NCBI GenBank assembly: GCA_947374445.1
Contig: CANCBY010000136.1
Coordinates: 1 to 6,647 of the forward strand
Reading direction: 5' to 3'
Length of the DNA stretch: 6,647 nucleotides
From: Pseudobdellovibrionaceae bacterium
GTDB taxonomy: Bacteria; Bdellovibrionota; Bdellovibrionia; Bdellovibrionales; Bdellovibrionaceae
Part shown: in pieces, positions 1-5,993 of the stretch
Numbering within the stretch: position 1 is the stretch's first letter
Layout of the letters: each line of letters opens with the position of its first letter
The notes under the pieces: model-generated
Database searches by the model: none
What the model was told of the DNA's origin: nothing
What the model saw: the letters and a program-made list of their open reading frames with translations, nothing else
Position numbers and translations under genes: made by a program

Positions 1-76
1 ATGATGAAACCAATTCATGATTGTCGAGCACGGCGACACGCTTTTGTTTGGAAGCTTCGCCCGTAGATGCTAGCAT
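1..76 (-). CDS. Partial response regulator, start of receiver domain (cut by window edge)
   Basis: Reading the minus strand from the ATG at 76-74 gives about 25 open codons that run off the window at base 1. After a short polar lead (MLASTGEASKQ) comes KRVAVLDNHELVSS. This matches the first beta strand and acidic pocket of LuxR/NarL-type receiver domains, whose usual form is 'VLIVDDHxLVRxGL'. In that family the acidic pair binds Mg2+ next to the phosphorylated Asp; here the second acidic position is Asn. An in-frame TGA at 88-86 leaves this ATG as the only good start, with just a weak GAG as ribosome-binding site. The gene diverges from the secreted-protein operon starting at 141 and might regulate it. 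The call rests on a short fragment; the phospho-acceptor and any output domain are outside the window. Confidence 0.5.
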   Translation of the reverse strand, partial: MLASTGEASKQKRVAVLDNHELVSS

Positions 77-83
77 TTTTACA

Positions 84-96
84 GCTCATGATGAGC
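84..96. repeat. Perfect inverted repeat, possible operator half 1
   Basis: GCTCAT and ATGAGC form a 6-bp perfect dyad around a single central G. It lies in the gap between the divergent response-regulator-like gene (start at 76) and the secreted-protein gene (start at 141). The one-base centre is too small for a hairpin loop, so a protein-binding dyad is the more likely reading. A chance dyad of this length is quite possible. Confidence 0.35.
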
Positions 97-98
97 GC

Positions 99-115
99 AA
101 CTTAGCACATAAGTT
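99..115. repeat. Perfect inverted repeat, possible operator half 2
   Basis: AACTTA (99-104) and TAAGTT (110-115) are perfect complements separated by the 5-base spacer GCACA. The centre of this dyad is 17 bases from that of the dyad at 84-96, and it lies 16 bases upstream of the AGGAG site of the gene at 141. It could be an operator or a small hairpin in the 5' leader of the transcript. No function can be shown from sequence alone. Confidence 0.35.
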
Positions 116-130
116 ATACGAAATTTACAT

Positions 131-135
131 AGGAG
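131..135 (+). promoter_or_regulatory. Ribosome binding site that fixes a GTG start
   Basis: AGGAG sits 5 bases before the GTG at 141. It decides the start of the secreted protein, because the frame stays open upstream to about base 21 without any comparable site and the upstream residues do not look like protein. Confidence 0.8.
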
Positions 136-140
136 TATTT

Positions 141-737
141 GTGAGAAATTTATCTAAAAAAATAATTCAATTAGGATTTGGGGCTCTTGCATTCGCAGGA
201 ATTGCAATCACCGCGAACGCAGCAATTGCTCCTTTGGTTCAAAAAGTTCAGGCGCCAATGCATAAAAATATTTTGCGCGGCCAAGGGGCTCTGCAGGGCG
301 GAAAAGCCGGGGCTGGTTTTAGCATTCTTGATCTCAAGTCGATGCCTATCGCAAAAAAATCTGAACGTGTTATGATTGATATTGGCGATGCTCGTTCTGA
401 AAAACTTCAAGGTTCAATCGGCTACTACACTGTTGAAATGAAAAAAAATAACAAATTGGTTCTGACCTTTGCGAAAACTTTGAATTCAAAAATCGAAAAT
501 AAAGATTTGCAAAAAAGATTTTTTAATTCTCGCTACGTAGCTGGATCGCAATTTCAGTTTGATCCTATTGGCCAAAACATGACCTTGGAGCTTCAGCTAA
601 AAAAAGCCGTTGTGGCGAGAGTCGTTTCTCTTAAGGGCGACAAAGAGACCGGAAAATTAGTTTTAGATATGGTTGAAGATCAGGCTCCGCAAACGAAGCA
701 AGCTCAACAAGCCAAGCAGGTCAAACTCATTAAATGA
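141..737 (+). CDS. Secreted hypothetical protein, possibly AMIN-like
   Basis: The gene encodes 198 residues starting at GTG 141, chosen for the AGGAG site 5 bases upstream and because a textbook signal peptide begins there. RNLSKK is followed by a hydrophobic stretch to about residue 24, and cleavage is likely after ANA (residue 27). The mature part starts with a flexible Gly/Ala-rich segment (about 28-60). A strand-rich region follows (about 74-180), with SERVMIDIGDAR near its start and GKLVLDMVED near its end. This loosely resembles AMIN-type periplasmic domains, which target envelope proteins to peptidoglycan or secretin complexes, but the match is by eye only. The tail (about 181-198) is rich in Gln and Lys. 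The stop overlaps the start of the next gene as ATGA, so the two form an operon. Periplasmic or envelope location is well supported; function is unknown. Confidence 0.75.
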   Translation: MRNLSKKIIQLGFGALAFAGIAITANAAIAPLVQKVQAPMHKNILRGQGALQGGKAGAGFSILDLKSMPIAKKSERVMIDIGDARSEKLQGSIGYYTVEMKKNNKLVLTFAKTLNSKIENKDLQKRFFNSRYVAGSQFQFDPIGQNMTLELQLKKAVVARVVSLKGDKETGKLVLDMVEDQAPQTKQAQQAKQVKLIK

Positions 738-1513
738 AATCGGTAAAGCAGAGATTTTATTTTTTAATAGGACTTCTGCTGTTTTCTCTCGCCTTTTCAG
801 TTGAGAGCGAGGCCCGACTTTTCGATATTAATACCGAAACATTTGCTGCGTACTTTCGTTTAAATTACGCACCCAGCACTTTGAAAAAAACAACATATGA
901 AAAGTCGAGTCCCTTTGGCGAAACTTACTCGGGTGATATCTCTGCCATCTACGGCGGTGAATTTGGATTTGTTTACTCAACAAGATATTTGAATGTACGT
1001 TTTGGTTTGGAAGTCGTGCGTCCACCCACGTTAGCTGTGACAGCCTCGAATTCTGCTGGGACCAAGCTCTATGATCTTTCAAGCGAAATCACGGCGGTGA
1101 TTCCAAAAATTGGAATCGAGTATAATATTCGTCAGTGGCACGAGACGCGTTTGTTTCTCAATGGCAATTATGGCTTGGGAAATTTGGGAATGAATAACTC
1201 TTATACTTTCACTTCAACCGGTACCGCTGCTCCTATGAGTGGAGCAGATTACACCGAAGAGGGGCGAGGCACTGCGGCCTTGACCGAAGGATGTATTGGA
1301 CTAGAGACATTGATGTTTGATACGACCACTTTGGTTTTTGATGTCGGCTATAGGCAGCTCAATTTTACATCTTTGACTCAAAACCGAAGTGCGACGACTT
1401 TGAATGGTGCGGTTGCAAAAGGCGATACGATGCTTAACACCGATGGCAGCAAACGGTCTGTCAATATGACGGGCACTTATGCAGGACTTGCGTTTCGTTT
1501 TTGGATCAAGTGA
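734..1513 (+). CDS. Predicted outer-membrane beta-barrel protein
   Basis: The gene encodes 259 residues. Residues 1-27 form a signal peptide with a basic start (MKSVKQR), a Leu/Phe-rich core and a likely signal peptidase I site after SEA. The mature chain consists of alternating polar/hydrophobic strands with many Tyr, Phe, Gly, Thr and Asn residues, for example FAAYFRLNYAP and YLNVRFGLEVV. It ends in YAGLAFRFWIK, which resembles a C-terminal barrel strand recognised by the BAM complex, although the last residue is Lys rather than the usual aromatic. A small channel or structural barrel of about 8-10 strands is plausible from the length, but the substrate is unknown. The start overlaps the upstream stop by 4 bases. 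The nearest Shine-Dalgarno-like AGG is about 13 bases away, so translation probably depends on coupling to the secreted-protein gene. The 3' end is 5 bases from the convergent acyl-CoA synthetase gene. Confidence 0.75.
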   Translation: MKSVKQRFYFLIGLLLFSLAFSVESEARLFDINTETFAAYFRLNYAPSTLKKTTYEKSSPFGETYSGDISAIYGGEFGFVYSTRYLNVRFGLEVVRPPTLAVTASNSAGTKLYDLSSEITAVIPKIGIEYNIRQWHETRLFLNGNYGLGNLGMNNSYTFTSTGTAAPMSGADYTEEGRGTAALTEGCIGLETLMFDTTTLVFDVGYRQLNFTSLTQNRSATTLNGAVAKGDTMLNTDGSKRSVNMTGTYAGLAFRFWIK

Positions 1514-1518
1514 TTGTC

Positions 1519-3297
1519 TTAATTATAAAGCGAAGCGATAAGGTCTTCGAATTTTTTATCGAGAACTTTTCGTTTGACCTTAAGTGAAGGCGTAAGCTCT
1601 CCAGCCTCGATTGTAAAATCAGATTTTAAAATTGCAAAACGCTTTATGGACTCATAGCTCGCAAGCTCTGAATTTGCTTCGGCAACAGCCTGGCGAACCA
1701 AGTCAAGAACTTGTGATGTTTGTGTGAGTGATTCGTAGTCGGCATATTGAATTTGATTTTTTTGTCCCCAAGCAAGCAGTTGACCTTTATCAAGAGCAAT
1801 TAGCGCTACGATATATTTTTTTTGATCACCGTGAATCAGTACATTTGAAATCATTGAATTTTTTTTCAACAGTCCTTCGAGGCGCTGCGGAGCTACATAT
1901 TTGCCACCGGCTGTTTTGATCAGATCTTTTTTGCGATCTGTGATCTTAAGACTGCCATCTCCTTGAATGATGCCGATATCACCAGTATGAAACCATCCCT
2001 CGGTGACCGCCTCATCGGTGGCAACTGGATCTAGATAGTATTCTTTCATTATTTTTTTGCTCTTAAGAAGTATCTCTCCGTCTTCGGCAATTTTAACTTG
2101 TGTTTCGCCGATGGGCTTTCCGACACTTCCAAATTGATAGTCGTAGGGTGTGTTGACGAAAGCAGCACCCGTGGTTTCGGTCAAGCCGTAGCCTTCGAGA
2201 ATTAGGATATTACATGCATGAAAGAGCAATGAGATATCTCGGTTGAGCGGGGCACCGCCGCTGATCGCAAAGCGCAGCCTTCCGCCAAAAAGTGCAGTCA
2301 CTTTGTTGAGCACTGCTTTTTTGGCGACTTCGTACTCTAGGGCCAGGGCTAGTGGAAGCGGAGCTTTCAAAAGTTTATACTCTCCGACCTGTAAGCCAAC
2401 ATTGATCGCCCAGTTTGAAATTTTTTGGACAACGATATGGTTTTGAAATTGCGCCTGAATAGCCGCGTAAATTTTTTCGAAAATGCGAGGCACCGACATC
2501 AAAAAAGTGGGCCGCACTTCGACAAGATTGTATCTCACACGCTCAATGCTTTCGGCAAAGGCCAAATTAAATCCAATGTAAGCATGGCCCCAATGTTCAA
2601 TTCGACCTAAAACATGGGCATAAGGCAAAAAGGTAAGGCTGGTGTCTGAGGGCTTGGCTCCGCAAAGTGGAAAGGCTTCGGAGACCTCAGTAAAAATGTT
2701 TTCGTGAGTGATAACCACTCCACGAGGGGCACCGGTGGTGCCTGATGTGTATATCAAAGTCGCTGTGTCCGAAGGTAGTACTTTTTGACATGAAGCTTGA
2801 AATTTAATTTCGAATTTTTCAAAATCATGCGGTTCGAGCATTTGCTCCCAGCTGATAGCTGAATCTGCCGAATGCTCTAAAGGCTCAATGCAAATTATTT
2901 TTTTTATGCTGTCGCATCTATTTGCAACTGATAAAAATAATCGCAGGAGAGCTTGGCTTTCTAAAACAATCAGCTCCGCTTTGCTATTGTTGAGAATGTG
3001 CTCGAGTTCATCTGCTGTGACCGTTTGATAAATTGGTACAACCCACGCACCAATACCTAAGAAGGCATGATCCAAGGCCGCCCATTCCCAGCGGGTCGTG
3101 GACATGATAGCTACTTTAGATGCTTTTGTGATTCCGAGACTATCTAAATTTTTGGCAAGAGTTACGATCAGGCGATAGTATTCTTGCCAGTTCATGCTTT
3201 TCAGCTGACCTTGTTCGTAATATTGAATAGCATTTAAATTTTTATCTCGAGTTTTAAACTGAGCAACACATTGAGGCAGGGTGGTGGGGCTGGACAT
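1519..3297 (-). CDS. fadD: Long-chain acyl-CoA synthetase (AMP-forming fatty acid-CoA ligase)
   Basis: This 592-residue member of the ANL adenylating family is predicted to activate fatty acids with ATP to acyl-AMP and then load them onto CoA. It would act in the cytoplasm or at the inner membrane face. The adenylation signatures are intact: phosphate-binding loop YTSGTTGAPRG (183-193), YGLTETTG (370-377), the ribose-binding Asp in FHTGD (436-440), the hinge region DRKKDLIKTAGGKYVAP (454-470), and a C-terminal ELTPSLKVKRK (567-577) that carries the lysine expected for adenylation. Length and motifs fit FadD15-type synthetases rather than acetyl-CoA synthetases. A start at ATG 3297 is supported by AGAGGA 9 bases upstream. 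It lies 29 bases behind the Ser/Thr kinase gene on the same strand, so co-transcription is likely. Chain-length specificity cannot be read from the sequence, and the gene symbol denotes the family, not proven orthology. Confidence 0.93.
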   Translation of the reverse strand: MSSPTTLPQCVAQFKTRDKNLNAIQYYEQGQLKSMNWQEYYRLIVTLAKNLDSLGITKASKVAIMSTTRWEWAALDHAFLGIGAWVVPIYQTVTADELEHILNNSKAELIVLESQALLRLFLSVANRCDSIKKIICIEPLEHSADSAISWEQMLEPHDFEKFEIKFQASCQKVLPSDTATLIYTSGTTGAPRGVVITHENIFTEVSEAFPLCGAKPSDTSLTFLPYAHVLGRIEHWGHAYIGFNLAFAESIERVRYNLVEVRPTFLMSVPRIFEKIYAAIQAQFQNHIVVQKISNWAINVGLQVGEYKLLKAPLPLALALEYEVAKKAVLNKVTALFGGRLRFAISGGAPLNRDISLLFHACNILILEGYGLTETTGAAFVNTPYDYQFGSVGKPIGETQVKIAEDGEILLKSKKIMKEYYLDPVATDEAVTEGWFHTGDIGIIQGDGSLKITDRKKDLIKTAGGKYVAPQRLEGLLKKNSMISNVLIHGDQKKYIVALIALDKGQLLAWGQKNQIQYADYESLTQTSQVLDLVRQAVAEANSELASYESIKRFAILKSDFTIEAGELTPSLKVKRKVLDKKFEDLIASLYN

Positions 3298-3306
3298 TTT
3301 CGTAAA

Positions 3307-3312
3307 TCCTCT
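3307..3312 (-). promoter_or_regulatory. Ribosome binding site of the acyl-CoA synthetase gene
   Basis: On the minus strand AGAGGA lies 9 bases before the ATG at 3297, inside the 29-base gap after the kinase stop codon. The gap has no room for a terminator plus a promoter, which supports a kinase-synthetase operon. Confidence 0.65.
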
Positions 3313-3326
3313 AATGATGGTATCGC

Positions 3327-5330
3327 TTAATTTTTTGAGTCGGGTTCAAGAATCACAACAATGTCTTTGCGCTCGCTCGCCCCTACTTTTACTATGGCTT
3401 CGCCTGTGACTTGTGCAAATGGGTTTGTGATTTTAATTTTCATGTCTTGATCTGCCGGAACGCCATACAGCCGAATCGGAAGTTTTTGAGCGACTCTTTG
3501 CTCGTTAATGTAGACGACGGGATCCATCCCGGCATTGATAGCCGAGATAGAAATATATCCCATTTTAGGCATTGGCTCTAAGGCTGCTTTGAAAACGATT
3601 CCGTCTTTTGTGAATTTTTCTATTTTTTCATAGTACTTATAGCCGTCGGCACTCAATCCGATTTTGACATCTCGGTCGGCTGGCAGTTGACGTCTTACTG
3701 GCGTGAATAGTCCTGTATCTTTACCATCGATATAGAGGCGAGCAGGTTTTGGGCTTGCTTCAATGACCACGGTTGAAGTTGTCGCTTGCGCCTGGGTTGA
3801 AGGCAGTTCAATTTGCGCCACTGTTTGACCTGCTGGTGTTTGCGACGCAATTGCTGGCTGCTGCGGAGGATTGACTGTATCCGTTGAATTTTGTCCAGCA
3901 GAGCTATTTTGAGAAGTTGTAACAGCAGTTTGATTTGTAGGTGTTTGTTGCCTTTTAGATTTTATTGTCCATAGACCAATAACCGCAAGTAGAACAAATG
4001 CGATAGCAGATCCCACCCATTTCATGCTCAGTGATGACGGCGGTGGTGAAATTTTTGATTTTTTAGACAGCTCTAAATTCATTTGTGCGGTTTGACTTGC
4101 AACTTGGTTTGGAGTCCAAGGTTTTTGATTAAAACCGGCAGACCTTCTAATTGCTAATCTGGCTCCGCTATCAGAACTTTTGAGCCCGCTCAAATCCACT
4201 TTTCCTTTTTCAAGAGGGCCAAAATCTAGGTTTTCAGGAGCCGGAAGTTCATCACCGCTAGCCCCATTTTGGTTGGGATCGTGATTTGTGGACTCTCGCT
4301 CTGCATTCGTATTGGTTTGAGTATTTACAACTTGAGTGCGGTCTTCAACAAGCGAAGGCTTGGCTTTAGCGTACTCAACTTGTTTGCGACGATTTTCAAG
4401 AAACATATCGGCAAAAGAATTTTTCATAAAATATGAAAAATCTTGAGATGAAAACTCAGGGTATGAAGTGTTTAAAAATCGGTTGAGGTCTCTGTGCAAG
4501 TCAGCGCAAGATTGATAGCGAAGACTGAGCTCTTTAGCCAGAGCTTTATTGCAGATGCGTTCAAGCTCAGCAGGAATATTCGGGTTGATTCTTCGGAGTG
4601 GCGGCACTTGGCATTCTCTGATTTTTCTGAGGGTGGCGGCCTCACTAGGAGCTGTGAATAGACGATCTTTGGCTAAAAGCTCCCACAGAATAATACCCAA
4701 TGAAAAAATATCAGTTCTAGAATCTACAATATGCCCTTCAGCTTGTTCAGGACTCATATAACCAAACTTGCCTTTGATGGTGCCAGCTCTTGTTTGTTCT
4801 AGCTGACTCTCGGCTTTGGCAATTCCAAAATCGACAACCTTTACTTCGCCCTCAAAACTAATCATGATATTTTGTGGGCTCATGTCTCGGTGAGTGATAT
4901 TCAGGGGTTTGCCTGTCGAGCCATCGAGGCATCGGTGGGCGTGATCAAGGCCTGCGGCGACTTGTTTTATTATGTAAACGACTTGATCGATTGAAAACTC
5001 TTTCGATTCTTTTTTTAGGTGGTTCAAAATTTGGCGAAGGTTTTGGCCTTCGAGATATTCCATCACGATATAAAATTGTTTGGCTTCAACACCGAATTCG
5101 TAAAGTGAAACAACATTGGCGTGCGAAAGATTGATAGCAATCTTTGCTTCTTCTTTGAACATATCAATAAATTCGGGATTGTCTGAGTATTGTGGTAGGA
5201 TTCGTTTTATCGCCAAGAATTTTGCAACGCCACTGGCGCCGCTCGATTTGGCAAGGTAGACCTCTGCCATTCCGCCGGCGGCTAATCTTTCTAACAGGAG
5301 ATATTTTCCGAAAGATTCGATTTGGCTCAT
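3327..5330 (-). CDS. Transmembrane Ser/Thr protein kinase with PEGA-type periplasmic region
   Basis: The gene encodes 667 residues from ATG 5330; a 9-codon extension to a TTG at 5357 is unlikely. An N-terminal Hanks-type kinase domain (about 8-285) has a Gly-rich loop LAAGGMAEVYLA (16-27), ATP-binding Lys42 in AIK, likely alpha-C Glu61, catalytic loop HRDMSPQN (147-154) with Asp149, metal-binding DFG (167-169), and GYMSPEQ (190-196) after an activation segment with Thr180 and Thr184. All residues needed for catalysis are present. A Ser/Asn/Gln-rich linker (about 310-435) leads to one membrane helix (about 438-456). Next come a Gln/Thr/Ser-rich spacer, a PEGA domain (about 519-586, with ARLYIDGKDTG) and a second, more degenerate PEGA-like module (about 589-663). 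Inferred topology is kinase inside and PEGA modules in the periplasm, suiting envelope sensing. The best ribosome-binding sequence (AAGGGA) is about 14 bases upstream, unusually far. The acyl-CoA synthetase gene follows; coaE diverges. Confidence 0.93.
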   Translation of the reverse strand: MSQIESFGKYLLLERLAAGGMAEVYLAKSSGASGVAKFLAIKRILPQYSDNPEFIDMFKEEAKIAINLSHANVVSLYEFGVEAKQFYIVMEYLEGQNLRQILNHLKKESKEFSIDQVVYIIKQVAAGLDHAHRCLDGSTGKPLNITHRDMSPQNIMISFEGEVKVVDFGIAKAESQLEQTRAGTIKGKFGYMSPEQAEGHIVDSRTDIFSLGIILWELLAKDRLFTAPSEAATLRKIRECQVPPLRRINPNIPAELERICNKALAKELSLRYQSCADLHRDLNRFLNTSYPEFSSQDFSYFMKNSFADMFLENRRKQVEYAKAKPSLVEDRTQVVNTQTNTNAERESTNHDPNQNGASGDELPAPENLDFGPLEKGKVDLSGLKSSDSGARLAIRRSAGFNQKPWTPNQVASQTAQMNLELSKKSKISPPPSSLSMKWVGSAIAFVLLAVIGLWTIKSKRQQTPTNQTAVTTSQNSSAGQNSTDTVNPPQQPAIASQTPAGQTVAQIELPSTQAQATTSTVVIEASPKPARLYIDGKDTGLFTPVRRQLPADRDVKIGLSADGYKYYEKIEKFTKDGIVFKAALEPMPKMGYISISAINAGMDPVVYINEQRVAQKLPIRLYGVPADQDMKIKITNPFAQVTGEAIVKVGASERKDIVVILEPDSKN

Positions 5331-5390
5331 ACGATAAAACTGTTTCCCTTCAACCAATCTATCGGTAATGTTTTAGAAATGCTGAAGAAA
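5331..5390. promoter_or_regulatory. Shared divergent promoter region between kinase and coaE
   Basis: About 50-60 bases separate the kinase start (ATG 5330, minus) from the coaE start (ATG 5379 or 5391, plus). Both promoters must lie here or reach into the opposite gene. I see only weak -10-like elements: TAATGT (5365-5370) on the plus strand and TAGATT on the minus strand at about 5361-5356. Neither has a convincing -35 partner, so the promoter positions are not resolved. Confidence 0.4.
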
Positions 5391-5993
5391 ATGCTGTGGA
5401 TTGGTCTCACTGGTGGTATTGCATCGGGTAAAAGTACGGTTGCAAAACTATTCCAAAGTCGAGGTACTCCCGTAATTGATGCTGATTTGATTGCAAAGCA
5501 GGTCGTTGGTCCTGGTTCGCCAGGACTGAAAGCGGTTATTAGTAGATTTGGCCCTCAATTTTTAAACGAACAAGGTGGGTTGAATCGCAAGACTTTGGGC
5601 GAGCTCGTTTTTAAGAATCCGCAAGCATTGATCGATTTGGAGAAAATACTTCACCCCTTGGTGCAAGTCGAAGTTGAAAAGCAAAAAAAAATGGCCGCGA
5701 TCCAAGGTGCATTGTTTGCGGTTTACGATGTGCCACTGCTTTTTGAAAAGAAAATGCAAGCACAGTTTGATGGCGTGATTACAGTTGTTTCGTCATTGCA
5801 AATGCAAAAAGAAAGAATGAAGCAAAGAGATGGCTTGAGTGACAGAGAAATTGAAAGTCGTCTGAACTCTCAGTTGCCGATGCAAGAGAAAATAGCTCAG
5901 AGCCGCTGGCTGATTCAAAATGAATCTGACTTGAAGTCTCTAGAGATTCAATTCGAGGAAGTTTTCAAAGAAATTCAATCTTCAAAAACATAA
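5391..5993 (+). CDS. coaE: Dephospho-CoA kinase
   Basis: CoaE phosphorylates the 3'-hydroxyl of the ribose of dephospho-CoA with ATP, the last step of coenzyme A synthesis, in the cytoplasm. From ATG 5391 the protein has 200 residues, the usual family length. Diagnostic motifs are present: the P-loop GLTGGIASGKST (5-16), VIDADLIAKQVV (28-39) with the conserved Asp pair, LNRKTLGELVF (64-74), HPLV (88-91), DVPLLFE (113-119) and the lid-region segment RDGLSDREIESRLNSQ (146-161). An in-frame ATG at 5379 would add four residues (MLKK); 5391 is preferred because the protein then begins MLWIGLTGG as in relatives and a purine-rich GAAGAAA precedes it, but both sites are weak. The gene diverges from the membrane kinase, and its last 19 bases overlap the convergent exported-protein gene. 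Its product, CoA, is a substrate of the acyl-CoA synthetase encoded nearby. Confidence 0.95.
   Translation: MLWIGLTGGIASGKSTVAKLFQSRGTPVIDADLIAKQVVGPGSPGLKAVISRFGPQFLNEQGGLNRKTLGELVFKNPQALIDLEKILHPLVQVEVEKQKKMAAIQGALFAVYDVPLLFEKKMQAQFDGVITVVSSLQMQKERMKQRDGLSDREIESRLNSQLPMQEKIAQSRWLIQNESDLKSLEIQFEEVFKEIQSSKT

Noticed and set aside
1..66. Plus-strand frame MMKPIHDC... from base 1
   Set aside because: It stops after 21 codons at 64-66 and lies opposite the more convincing receiver-like minus-strand frame.
21..140. Upstream extension of the first plus-strand protein to about base 21
   Set aside because: There is no ribosome-binding site there, the extra 40 residues lack a protein-like pattern, and a signal peptide with AGGAG starts exactly at GTG 141. 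The region instead encodes the divergent regulator-like fragment.
171..410. Minus-strand open frame within the secreted-protein gene
   Set aside because: It is antisense to a well-supported gene with a signal peptide and has no ribosome-binding site or recognisable motif.
1490..1545. Possible bidirectional terminator at the convergent junction
   Set aside because: Only 4-bp complementary arms (CTTA/TAAG) and no GC-rich stem with a following T run were visible.
3800..3960. Repetitive-looking Gln/Thr/Ser-rich stretch in the kinase gene
   Set aside because: It is a low-complexity periplasmic linker without an exact DNA repeat unit, so it is not annotated as a repeat.
4549..4761. Plus-strand open frame opposite the kinase domain
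   Set aside because: It is antisense to conserved kinase motifs (SPEQ and the following helices) and is explained by codon bias of the real gene.
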